From Lysinibacillus agricola (lineage in GTDB: Bacteria > Bacillota > Bacilli > Bacillales_A > Planococcaceae): a stretch of 64,000 bases of DNA. The notes beneath the pieces were generated by a model that worked only from the letters and a program-made list of their open reading frames with translations, made no database searches and had not been told where the DNA came from. Shown piece after piece: positions 7,725 to 15,042 of the stretch. The position numbers and the translations under genes are program-made. Location: NCBI RefSeq assembly GCF_016638705.1, contig NZ_CP067341.1:4219501-4283500 (forward strand), written 5' to 3'. Position 1 is the stretch's first letter; every line of letters begins with the position of its first letter.

Positions 7725-8697
7725 GTTGGACACCAACTTAAAAATACAATATGTAGTTATTTACGTAGTTAAAATGCTGTAAAATGAGCATATATCGTAT
7801 GTTGAGTCACATCGAATGAACATCTTGTCTATCTTATCAGTAGTATTACGAAAGGATAGCGCCCAACATCAACGGTAAATAATATGTATCGGTAAAGTTT
7901 CCGTTTGGTTGGAACAACCATTTAAAACCTTTGCGTCCTCATTTTGCAAAGAACGCAAAATAATTCCGCATCTATCTATTACATTGATATTATTACAATC
8001 GCTAGATACCATCAATAATATATTGATATGGAGCGATAGCGACATAGAGGATTTATGCGTCAGCATAAAGACTCGTAATATCTTTTATCTTCTTAAACGC
8101 TAGTTCTCGTTAGATATAGTTCTTCTTATAGTCAATACGTATGGTGTCGGTGTTTACCGTGTTGATAACCGTTTACATGACGTAATATTTTAAAGATAGT
8201 AGTTTAGTTAAAAAGAAAGTAGTATAGTTCGTGTATCCGGTTTGGTACTGCTAAAGCGTATCTACTCTGATACCCCTAATTACCGCCAGAATGCCGTTCA
8301 GCCTTACTCGCTCTATACGTAAAGCCACTTTCGATATGCAATATTCGTGCCACCCTATCGTCAAATGGTGCGACGTCGCACTCTTCCCGAAAAACTTTCT
8401 TCTACTATATAACGCACACTACAACCTCCTATTTTTGGACAACTTATCGAAAAAATTTATTCTTACTGACTTAAACGTTCAATTCTCCTTTGTTTTAAGC
8501 GTTCTAGCCTTCGTATGATAAATACGTCGACTTGCGATTTAAAACCGTTTCTAGCCGCGTTTATAAAGGCGAAATGAAGGCACTATGCTCCACTCTTCAT
8601 TAGTAAAGATTGTTTCAAAAGCCTTGTTAACTAAAATTCCTAATTGGTATTTTTGTTGTTTGGTATAATAAAATAAAAAATTCGTTAGAGGTGATGT
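7725..8697. other. Non-coding, hairpin-rich tract
   Basis: About 970 bp without a convincing gene. The short ORFs have no plausible composition or start site. Several dyads are visible: TTTGCGT with ACGCAAA (about 7927-7957), CCATCAATA with TATTGATATGG inside CGCTA/TAGCG (about 7999-8042), TTTATGC with GCATAAA (8052-8068), and GTATC with GATAC (about 8258-8273). A sigma-A-like promoter with TATAAT at about 8664 serves the next gene. The tract may be a decayed coding region or a control region of the element. Confidence 0.35.
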
Positions 8698-8715
8698 AAC
8701 ACGGATACTTTACTA

Positions 8716-9177
8716 TTGTTTTATAAAATATATCAAAATCAAAATGTTAAGGCTGTCGATTATATTAATTGGGCTTTCAGTATGTTGGAAAATAATTGTT
8801 CATCGTTTTCTTTAAATATCTTATCTTCCCTAAGAGAACCTCTTAATATTTTTGAGGTAGAGGATTACTTTGGAAGAGCGTTAAGTGAGCTGGAGTTGCA
8901 AGAACCTTCATATGAAGAGTGTGCTAGATATTACATTCTGCATTTATCTGAAAAAATACTACAAGATAAGAATAACGCTGTTGATATAGTCTATGATATA
9001 AATACGGTGATTCGAGATATTGATTACCCAGAAGACCTTGAAGAATGGTTCATCATAAGTGACATGATAGATGAGTTTCATTATGGCGGAAATAATTTTA
9101 AATTAACGAAGGATGAGCTAATTGCAACCATTATGAATGAAGCAAAAAGTCAGTTGAAAAATAATAAGAAAAACTAG
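8716..9177 (+). CDS. Uncharacterised 153-aa protein, unusual start codon
   Basis: The open frame reads LFYKIYQNQNVKAVDYINWAFSMLENNCSSFS... to TAG 9177. It is acidic and helical, with no signal peptide or membrane segment. TTG 8716 is the conservative start. However, AGAGGTGAT (8687-8695) is placed for an ACG codon at 8701, which would add MDTLL and looks like an ATG changed to ACG. A TATAAT box lies about 25 bp before the ribosome site. I do not recognise a family. Position in the element suggests cargo. A hairpin of the GTTGGCGC family overlaps its stop codon. Confidence 0.6.
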   Translation: MFYKIYQNQNVKAVDYINWAFSMLENNCSSFSLNILSSLREPLNIFEVEDYFGRALSELELQEPSYEECARYYILHLSEKILQDKNNAVDIVYDINTVIRDIDYPEDLEEWFIISDMIDEFHYGGNNFKLTKDELIATIMNEAKSQLKNNKKN

Positions 9178-9440
9178 GCGTTGGCGCACCTAGCTTTCAA
9201 CGACCACTGTTGGCGCAATGATCTTTCGTATATTTGCTAAAGCCAGTTGGCGCTGACTCTATCGTGTATATTGCCCGTAATGTTGGCAGCAAAACGGACG
9301 ACTCGACCCGTTGGCGCGAGTGAGTATTTATATTAAATGCGTAACAATTTGATGGATGCTTAATTCAGTCGCAATTGAATTTCTATAGGCGTTCGGTTTC
9401 TCTCTTTCTAAATCCGACTCGTTGGCGCAAGTAGGATTCA
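9174..9440 (+). repeat. Array of hairpins with a shared GTTGGCGC loop
   Basis: GTTGGCGC-type words occur at 9180, 9209, 9246, 9282 (GTTGGCAGC), 9310 and 9421. Most sit in the loop of a stem whose sequence differs each time: CTAGG/CCTAG around the first, CCGT/ACGG around the fourth, ACTCG/CGAGT around the fifth, AATCC-ACT/AGT-GGATT around the sixth. The second and third have imperfect stems with a mismatch at the same place. The loops are conserved and the stems vary, unlike a simple tandem repeat. No ORF is present. Confidence 0.6.
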
Positions 9441-9499
9441 GCAATTTGGAAATCACGCGACGTCGAGCGTTTTAAACTTCATACATGTATTTACTGTAT

Positions 9500-9592
9500 G
9501 AAATCCGGTATTTCGCTCTGCAACGCGTCGTACATGTATTCATGAATGTATATTTACATGTATCAATACCTGTATTTACTTGATATTACGTA
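9500..9592. repeat. ATGTAT/GTATTTAC repeat cluster
   Basis: Within about 90 bp, TACATGTAT occurs three times and GTATTTAC twice, with CATGAATGTATATTTACATG as an extended dyad. The cluster lies directly downstream of the small minus-strand gene ending at 9593. Further GTATTTAC or GTAAATAC copies occur near 7226, 11597 and 11651 inside the same element. Short symmetrical repeats of this kind are typical of binding sites for an element-encoded DNA-binding protein. Confidence 0.4.
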
Positions 9593-9841
9593 TTAAGCAA
9601 TTTTAGCTGTTAGTAATCGTAAGTAGCCTCTCAGCATCTTCCTTCTTATATCTCCGCTGGTACATTTTAAAATGTCTGCAGCATCTTCGTAATCTAAGCT
9701 ATAATCTTCATCGTCGATAAATAACGTGGCTTCACGATTATACTCACATGTAACAAGTTTAATATCCTCCTCTAAATGCGTTGTAACTATCGCTACCTCT
9801 GTATTTTCGTCTAAAGCTACGTTTTCAATTGTTTGATTCAT
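9593..9841 (-). CDS. Small acidic protein of unknown function, 82 aa
   Basis: MNQTIENVALDENTEVAIVTTHLEEDIKLVTCEYNREATLFIDDEDYSLDYEDAADILKCTSGDIRRKMLRGYLRLLTAKIA. An AGGGGGCC ribosome site precedes ATG 9841. It is acidic in the middle with a basic C-terminal helix, and has no transmembrane segment. It is divergent from the HTH-like gene at 9974 with a shared control region, an arrangement typical of phage or ICE lysogeny modules. The function is not recognised. Confidence 0.6.
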   Translation of the reverse strand: MNQTIENVALDENTEVAIVTTHLEEDIKLVTCEYNREATLFIDDEDYSLDYEDAADILKCTSGDIRRKMLRGYLRLLTAKIA

Positions 9842-9870
9842 CTGTAAAGGCCCCCTCTTTATTCTTTATG

Positions 9871-9930
9871 GTTTAAATTTAAACTAATTCGTTTAATAAG
9901 TCAATAACTTTACACGAAAGGGTTTAAAAA
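9871..9930. promoter_or_regulatory. Operator-like palindrome between divergent genes
   Basis: A perfect 14-bp palindrome GTTTAAATTTAAAC (9871-9884) is followed by further GTTTAA words at 9891 and 9922. These lie in the 132-bp gap between the minus-strand gene starting at 9841 and the plus-strand gene starting at 9974. Placement and symmetry suggest a repressor binding region controlling both genes. The regulator is not known. Confidence 0.45.
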
Positions 9931-9973
9931 TATTTACAAACGTGTTATTGTAGAGTAAAAAGGGGTGTTTTAT

Positions 9974-10204
9974 ATGAATATTAAAAACGAAATTAAGAGC
10001 TATTTAGCAGCTACTGGTATTACTATGACTGAACTTGTTGAAAGATTAAATAAGGATTTACCTGAGGATAAAAAGACGTCAGTACAAAACTTATCGAACA
10101 AATTGAGTCGTGGATCATTACGCTATGACGAGGCACATCAAATAGCTGTGGCAATTGGAAAGCGTATAGAATGGGTAGACAACAAAAAAGACGACGGCCA
10201 ATAA
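9974..10204 (+). CDS. Small HTH-type protein, 76 aa
   Basis: MNIKNEIKSYLAATGITMTELVERLNKDLPEDKKTSVQNLSNKLSRGSLRYDEAHQIAVAIGKRIEWVDNKKDDGQ. ATG 9974 is preferred over GTG 9965 because AAGGGG lies 8 nt upstream of it. The MTELVERLN...SVQNLSNKLSRGSLRYDEAHQIA segment has an XRE-like helix-turn-helix layout, and proteins of this type are frequent in Bacillus phages. It is followed at once by a terminator overlapping the stop codon. Probably a regulator working at the divergent operator region. Confidence 0.65.
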   Translation: MNIKNEIKSYLAATGITMTELVERLNKDLPEDKKTSVQNLSNKLSRGSLRYDEAHQIAVAIGKRIEWVDNKKDDGQ

Positions 10205-10222
10205 CGGCTATCGTCTTTCTTA
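10184..10222 (+). terminator. Rho-independent terminator
   Basis: AAAGACGA pairs with TCGTCTTT, and GGCC with GGCT, around AATAAC, followed by a T-rich run. The stem contains the stop codon of the small HTH gene. Confidence 0.65.
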
Positions 10223-10389
10223 TTACTTCGGATTCTTTTTCGGAGCAGTAGGCATTCCGTATTTCTCCGTTTACTTACGAACGTTTTTTCACAAATTTCA
10301 ATATATAAAATCCGCTCAGGAATAATAGCATGGATCCAACAAATACTACTATGTAGTTTTTTACATGTCATAAATGTTTGATAGAGTAT

Positions 10390-11328
10390 TTATAGACCGG
10401 TAATTGGATAGATATTAATTGAGAAATCTTGTGAATTCTTCATCCCTAGTTCTCCTATACATGAAATAAAGAAATCATTATCAGGGTTAGATTGAATTAC
10501 TTTTAATAATTGCGTACCGCTATATGTAATTTTATAAACTGGTATTTCAATAATTTTAGAGCTTTCCGATGTATTATAAAATGACGCAAAACGTTCTTCG
10601 TTACTCAGAGTTATTTTAAAATTAGGCTTCACATTAATCGAATATGTTAGCTCTGCAGTTGTAATCAGACCGCACTCCTCCATAACTAGTAAATCATCGT
10701 AATTTATTCCAACACTATCTAGTAGGTCACCCCCTCTGTAAATATGAGAAGTATTTCCATCAATTAATGCTATTTCCGATACTTTTTTGAATAATACCGC
10801 TTCATGCTGTGTTAAATTTTTTAACTTTTCAAGAGTTCTTAAACTAAATGTATTTGGTTGTTTAATTTCACCAGCTAATAATTTACCCCAAATTTCTTGC
10901 ATATATTCATTACTAATATCTTCTATAGAGTTCATAAAACGCGTAATCCAATCTTTATCAACTGGATCTTCAGATACTTCATCAGTATTTTCTAATTCAT
11001 CAAATGCAGTATTAATGACAGAATCAATATTCTGTTGTTTGAGAATTTCTTGATATATCATGCGTTCTCCAGCTCGTTTGAACAACTCTTCACTGTTAGT
11101 GGTATCAATCGAAATGTCACCATTTGAATAGTTTGTTGGTAGCATATTGTTTTGTACTAAAGCATCACTAATAAGTTTAATTTCATCAGCTTTTGCTTTT
11201 GCAGTTCTTCTTATATTAGTCGGTTCATAAATTTTACCTAAGCCACACGAAACAACTTCAATAAGTTTTGTTAATGGTTCAGAAAGCCCTACTAAATCAC
11301 CAATATTAAATCCATTAGAACCTGTCAA
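10390..11328 (-). CDS. DUF2806-domain protein
   Basis: 312 aa. The core DWITRFMNSIEDISNEYMQEIWGKLLAGEIKQPNTFSLRTLEKLKNLTQHEAVLFKKV (about residues 125-185) matches my memory of DUF2806, a domain of unknown biochemical function in scattered bacterial and phage-borne genes. An N-terminal stretch FNIGDLVGLSEPLTKLIEVVSCGLGKIYEPTNIRRTAKAKADEIK is amphipathic and also typical of the family. It is a single gene in an AT-rich part of the element, with no partner on the same strand. A defence or superinfection-exclusion cargo role is possible but unsupported by anything beyond location. Confidence 0.7.
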   Translation of the reverse strand: MTGSNGFNIGDLVGLSEPLTKLIEVVSCGLGKIYEPTNIRRTAKAKADEIKLISDALVQNNMLPTNYSNGDISIDTTNSEELFKRAGERMIYQEILKQQNIDSVINTAFDELENTDEVSEDPVDKDWITRFMNSIEDISNEYMQEIWGKLLAGEIKQPNTFSLRTLEKLKNLTQHEAVLFKKVSEIALIDGNTSHIYRGGDLLDSVGINYDDLLVMEECGLITTAELTYSINVKPNFKITLSNEERFASFYNTSESSKIIEIPVYKITYSGTQLLKVIQSNPDNDFFISCIGELGMKNSQDFSINIYPITGL

Positions 11329-11539
11329 CGTAAATCCCGCCTTTTCATTTACTAAATATAAACATTAACAATTATATACAATATTAGTAACTAATAATAG
11401 TTTTCCATATCTATTATACGGATATTTCGAGATATAATTTAGTTTTAAGAACCGAAAGAAAACATTTGCAAATATAGATAAACAGAGAAATACAATTTCA
11501 ATATGGTTTATTTTAAATTGTGTTGTATTTATTATACAC
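11329..11539. other. Intergenic, AT-rich, nothing recognised
   Basis: Upstream of the DUF2806 gene. AT-rich with possible minus-strand promoter words. The short ORF in it is not convincing. Confidence 0.3.
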
Positions 11540-12118
11540 TTGACAATCGCACCCAATAACTAGCAGAATGGCGCTCGCTCTAGGAAATCGGCTGAAACGT
11601 ATTTACCTTATATCGCAAACCACGTAATAAAGTAGTAAGCGACATAAAGTAAATACGCAATAACTAGCGTCATGTGACGTCTGAGGTTACTCGTTGCCCT
11701 GTTCGTATCGGAATTTCTTCCGCTATGACCTCATACAATTACTGTCCTGTATGCGCGTATTAACGCATGGTCATAGTTGCCCTCTCCGTAAAGAGCCAGT
11801 AAACCTACCGCACCGTAAAGCCGTGCTCGCTATTCGTCGCTACGTTAACAGGGAAACGTGTATCTGCGATATAGCCGAATTCACTGCGTTGGCTCGGCGT
11901 AACCTGACGTGTTTTTTAATGACGCTTAACGGCTTCTCGTCAGTGAGCGTTCCTAAAAAAGACAATAGGAAAGCAAGCCTTTGCATTTTACTATTTTTCG
12001 AGGTAAAATGAAGGCATATCATCGCTCATATTAAGTTGTGAGTGAACACTATCGCTGGCAGGCAATTAGTGTTAATCGTGTTAAGTTAAAGTCTAGCGTT
12101 GGAGCGCTAGGCTTTTTC
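11540..12118 (+). ncRNA. Possible structured transcript beside the integrase gene
   Basis: A TTGACA box (11540-11545), 18-bp spacer and CAGAAT (11564-11569) could start a plus-strand transcript. A strong plus-strand terminator lies at 12089-12118. The roughly 540-nt span between has no credible ORF but many local stems: CGTATTTAC/GTAAATACG, GCGTCA/TGACGT, ATGCG/CGCAT, CTCT/AGAG, GCCGA/TCGGC, CTGACG/CGTCAG. This would be antisense to nothing known and head-on to the integrase end. It is an inference from pattern, with no known family matched. Confidence 0.3.
12089..12118 (+). terminator. Terminator with GTTGG loop, plus-strand polarity
   Basis: CTAGCG (12093-12098) pairs with CGCTAG (12105-12110) and the stem extends by AGT/GCT, followed by TTTTTC on the plus strand. 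The loop word GCGTTGGAGCG resembles the GTTGGCGC loops of the array at 9174-9440. It may also work weakly for the minus-strand integrase gene reading the other way. Confidence 0.6.
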
Positions 12119-12120
12119 TT

Positions 12121-13113
12121 TTATCTAAATTCACGTAGCTTGTCCGCTATTTCTTCTGGATCTAAATGCAGATAACGAGCAGTTACAGCAAAGTCACTAT
12201 GACCTAATGCCTTTGAAACTAGCGCTAAATCTCCGTTACTGCGTTTATAGATATCTTTGGCAAAACCTCTGCGAAGTGCGTGCGGATTTATATTCTCGAT
12301 ACCAAACTTCCGCTTATAATAATTCAAACGTTTAGCAATCGCATTAGACTTAGGCGACTCATCGTTAACGATACCTTTACCTTGTTGCGTTAGAAATACG
12401 AACTTATTCTCCAATCCCTTTTCTTCACGAATGATCATATTCTGATTGAACAAAACTTCGAATATTTTCTGCAACCGCATATCAAACGGCAATAATATAA
12501 CTTTCCGATTCTTTAATAGTGCGCCATCAATACGGAGTAAACGATTCTCTAAATCCACATGGCGTTCTTCCAATGCAGATAATGTCGCAAGTCGGATACC
12601 CGTTTGATACATTGTTAATATCGCAGCAGCGTCCCTCAACTCAATAAAATTAGATAGGTCAAGCTGTCGCAGAACATTAAATACATCATCTTCCGTCGCA
12701 CCAACCTTAATAGGCTCGTCCACGCGAATATTGATATTTCTCCAAAACATATCGTTAAGCCAACCATTATTAAAACACTTGCCAAGAAACGCGCAGAAAC
12801 ACTTCAAACGAACGCGCTTTGTCGTATCCTTCACTTTCATTTGCCCTAACCATTCATAAATGGCGTCAGCACCTATAGCAAGCAAGTATTCAACATCTGT
12901 CTTACGAACAAAATCGTTTACGTACGTTTTATAATCGTGAACAGTACGCTCACGCAATCCACTCGCTCGCATCTGTCTAACGATAATTTCTAACGCTTTT
13001 TCGATAGATAGCGCAGACTTCGGATTAACAACGATCGGGTTCTCGCTATCCTCCACGCTGAATATTCCGTTTAAATCCGTACCTACATTTAAACCGTTTC
13101 TTTTTTTAGACAA
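12121..13113 (-). CDS. Tyrosine recombinase (phage/ICE-type integrase)
   Basis: 330 aa beginning at TTG 13113 with AGGAGG 10 nt upstream. The N-terminal SAM-like core-binding domain (about residues 35-140) is followed by the catalytic domain. Its residues are Arg in TGIRLATL, Lys in KNRKVI, His-x-x-Arg in HALRRGFA, His in LGHSD, and the nucleophile Tyr in ARYLHLD. It performs site-specific integration and excision. It is 124 bp from the 3' end of a tRNA-Arg gene, the classic attachment arrangement for this family. The enzyme looks intact although the element to its left is decayed. Confidence 0.9.
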   Translation of the reverse strand: MSKKRNGLNVGTDLNGIFSVEDSENPIVVNPKSALSIEKALEIIVRQMRASGLRERTVHDYKTYVNDFVRKTDVEYLLAIGADAIYEWLGQMKVKDTTKRVRLKCFCAFLGKCFNNGWLNDMFWRNINIRVDEPIKVGATEDDVFNVLRQLDLSNFIELRDAAAILTMYQTGIRLATLSALEERHVDLENRLLRIDGALLKNRKVILLPFDMRLQKIFEVLFNQNMIIREEKGLENKFVFLTQQGKGIVNDESPKSNAIAKRLNYYKRKFGIENINPHALRRGFAKDIYKRSNGDLALVSKALGHSDFAVTARYLHLDPEEIADKLREFR

Positions 13114-13236
13114 CGCAAAAAAACCTCCTAACGTTTAGTTAGAAGGCGTTTCAATTTCCGCAGTTAGACCGCTTCATTGACCGCTATAAAACTACGCTAG
13201 AAGGTTGATTTGACGCGGTTTATACCGCAATAATGA

Positions 13237-13310
<74 letters not shown>

Positions 13311-13466
13311 ATGATGTTATTTAAGACAATATTTATTATATGTTCTTTATACCATAATGTCAACATGAATTTTACTATGAAGGCAAGGTTTGCCTCATAA
13401 TTAATATTATATGATTTCCTGTATCCCATTATGTCCCTTCTCAACCTCTATTTTTGTTAATCACAA

Positions 13467-13779
13467 GTGATTGGCAAAGGTATTGTGATCGCGTATGCAC
13501 GAAATAGTGCCATTGTTGTAATTGACGATGTAAATATTAAATTAGGTCAACTATTAGGAATAGGATTTTCTAGGAAAGGGCCTATCTGCATTTTTTGTTC
13601 AAATAGATGTTACGTAAGAACAAGAAAATGTTTCTTTAAAGGAAAAAGCAATTGATCATTTTGGTACTATCCATATTTTAATTAATAATGTGGGAAAATT
13701 TCAACATAAATCTCTTTATGACGTAACATCGGATGAATGGAATGATATGATTCAAACAAATTTAAGGGAGGATCAATGA
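13467..13779 (+). pseudogene. Short-chain dehydrogenase remnant
   Basis: Two frames together read like an SDR. VIGKGIVIAYARNSAIVVIDDVNIKLG resembles a damaged Rossmann glycine motif and NAD-binding strand, then after a frame change come EKAIDHFGTIHILINNVGKFQHKSLYDVTSDEWNDMIQTNL (the NNAG-type motif as NNVG, and the DxxxDEW..M segment). The catalytic Ser-Tyr-Lys half is absent and the reading ends at TGA 13779. No function is expected. Confidence 0.65.
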
Positions 13780-13787
13780 ACAAAATA

Positions 13788-13823
13788 AAACCAGATTCAC
13801 TAAGATTTTTTGAATCTGGTTTC
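13788..13823 (-). terminator. Terminator of the DUF2071 gene
   Basis: AAAACCAGATTCA pairs with TGAATCTGGTTTT. The stop codon of the minus-strand gene lies inside the stem. Confidence 0.55.
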
Positions 13824-14501
13824 CACTACTGGCGGAAAAATTCTAGCTTTTTTACTCTTTGAATAATGAGCAATAGGTTGAATACCTTGTATAGATTCCT
13901 TCACAAATGGAGCTAGTGTGTTGCTTGCAATGTTAATGTGGACCCGTTGCAGCTGCCATGGCATATGGCTTATATCTATACGAGATAAGGCATTCTTCCA
14001 TTTTGACCAAGAATGATAGCGTTCCACTAACCATTTTTCAAAGGGAGAACTAATTATTTCACTTGCAATCGGTTGATATGAAATCTTCAACCTTTCATCC
14101 AGTGCTCCATGATATAAACTTGTAAAAGAAAAATTGTTTCCTTTTTGTTTTAAAGATATTTTTGAATGGCGATATAATAGACTGCCCTTTGTAGCTATTT
14201 GTACAATAAAACGATTCGTAACATCTAAGTTAAAGAAATAGATACCTTTCATGCCGCTATATGTAACATATGTACGGACATTAAGCTGGAAATAGGAATC
14301 TATCCCAGGCAATGGTGGTAGAAATTTCAATCGTTGTCCTTTTACTTTAAAAAGGACAACACTAAGCCAAGCCTTATTTTCATAGAGATCTAGTTGCAAC
14401 TCTTGCGGGATATACTGCTCTAACTCCTTCGGTGATACTGGCCAATGTAGAAACAACACATCTTGCCATATTTGCGTCATAATCCACGGTTTGCTCCACA
14501 T
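13800..14501 (-). CDS. DUF2071 (YqjF-like) protein
   Basis: 233 aa from ATG 14501 (MWSKPWIMTQIWQDVLFLHWPVSPKELEQYIPQELQLDLYENKAWLSVVLFKVKG), with GAGAGGAG 8 nt upstream. The frame open to 14552 lacks a ribosome site. The W.d.lF.HWpV....l...P..l.ld...g.aWl.vv.F.. opening and the FNLDVTNRFIVQIA block are hallmarks of the DUF2071/YqjF family, an acetoacetate decarboxylase-like fold of unknown role. It probably forms its own transcript with the small gene upstream. Confidence 0.8.
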   Translation of the reverse strand: MWSKPWIMTQIWQDVLFLHWPVSPKELEQYIPQELQLDLYENKAWLSVVLFKVKGQRLKFLPPLPGIDSYFQLNVRTYVTYSGMKGIYFFNLDVTNRFIVQIATKGSLLYRHSKISLKQKGNNFSFTSLYHGALDERLKISYQPIASEIISSPFEKWLVERYHSWSKWKNALSRIDISHMPWQLQRVHINIASNTLAPFVKESIQGIQPIAHYSKSKKARIFPPVVETRFKKS

Positions 14502-14562
14502 AAAATAACTCCTCTCTGTAGTTAAATTCTTTCCTACAAAGGAGTTATTCAAACGAAAATGA

Positions 14563-14727
14563 CTATTTTTGTTCTGAATCTAATGTATCCTTTTCAACAT
14601 ATCGGTAATATAAATTGCGCAATTCGGATTCTTTATAATTGCCTAAATGACTTTTATATTGTGGATGCACCAAAACACCATGATCTCGAAGCTGCTTGAC
14701 GAACCAACCTTTTGAATACTTATGCAC
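14563..14727 (-). CDS. YflJ-like (DUF2639) small protein, 54 aa
   Basis: Reads from GTG 14727 as MHKYSKGWFVKQLRDHGVLVHPQYKSHLGNYKESELRNLYYRYVEKDTLDSEQK. AAGGAG lies 10 nt upstream. An in-frame ATG at 14736 is too close to that site. The KYSKGWFVK..L...GV..HP......YK...L..LY pattern matches the short DUF2639/YflJ proteins of Bacillus, whose role is unknown. It is followed by the DUF2071 gene 61 bp downstream on the same strand. Confidence 0.65.
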   Translation of the reverse strand: MHKYSKGWFVKQLRDHGVLVHPQYKSHLGNYKESELRNLYYRYVEKDTLDSEQK

Positions 14728-14832
14728 TTTACACATTCTCCTTCATTTATATTCATACATAGCGTATGCTCAGGAATTTGTGTAGTGACAACTTTTATAA
14801 AAATAAAAAACGAAGAAAATATCCTTCGCTTT

Positions 14833-15015
14833 CATGTTAGTGAAAAACTATTACGTCAATGAAATAAAGTGTCATATTAAAGTATGGCTCTTCGGCAAAA
14901 CGATTTCTGTGCGAAAGCAACAAAAGTGGAGAAATCGCTCGACGCTCGCCCATAGGAAAGCAAGTAGCCTGGAACGGAAATCACCCTCGATTATAGCGCC
15001 TCAACATTCACAAAG
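14833..15015 (+). repeat. Dispersed long repeat, family II copy (partial)
   Basis: Starts TGTTAGTGAAAAACTATTAC and continues GTCAATGAAAT, CATATTAAA, AGTATGGCTCTTCGGCAAAACG, then a module with TGTGCGAAAGC, ending GGAACGGAAATCACCC. The order of words matches, in reverse complement, the right part of the copy at 27384-27707. It is non-coding and lies between the small DUF2639 gene and selO. Confidence 0.6.
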
Positions 15016-15042
15016 GTTTCCTTTGCCCTTATGCTTTTCAAC

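Noticed and set aside
8291-8518. 75-aa plus-strand ORF
   Set aside because: No ribosome site, odd composition, no family resemblance. Treated as non-coding.
9174-9440. CRISPR array
   Set aside because: The shared word is only 8-9 bp, spacing is irregular, the flanks pair with each other as stems, and no cas gene is near.
11694-12011. 105-aa plus-strand ORF
   Set aside because: Cys- and Arg-rich without any domain pattern, no ribosome site, and it overlaps many dyads.
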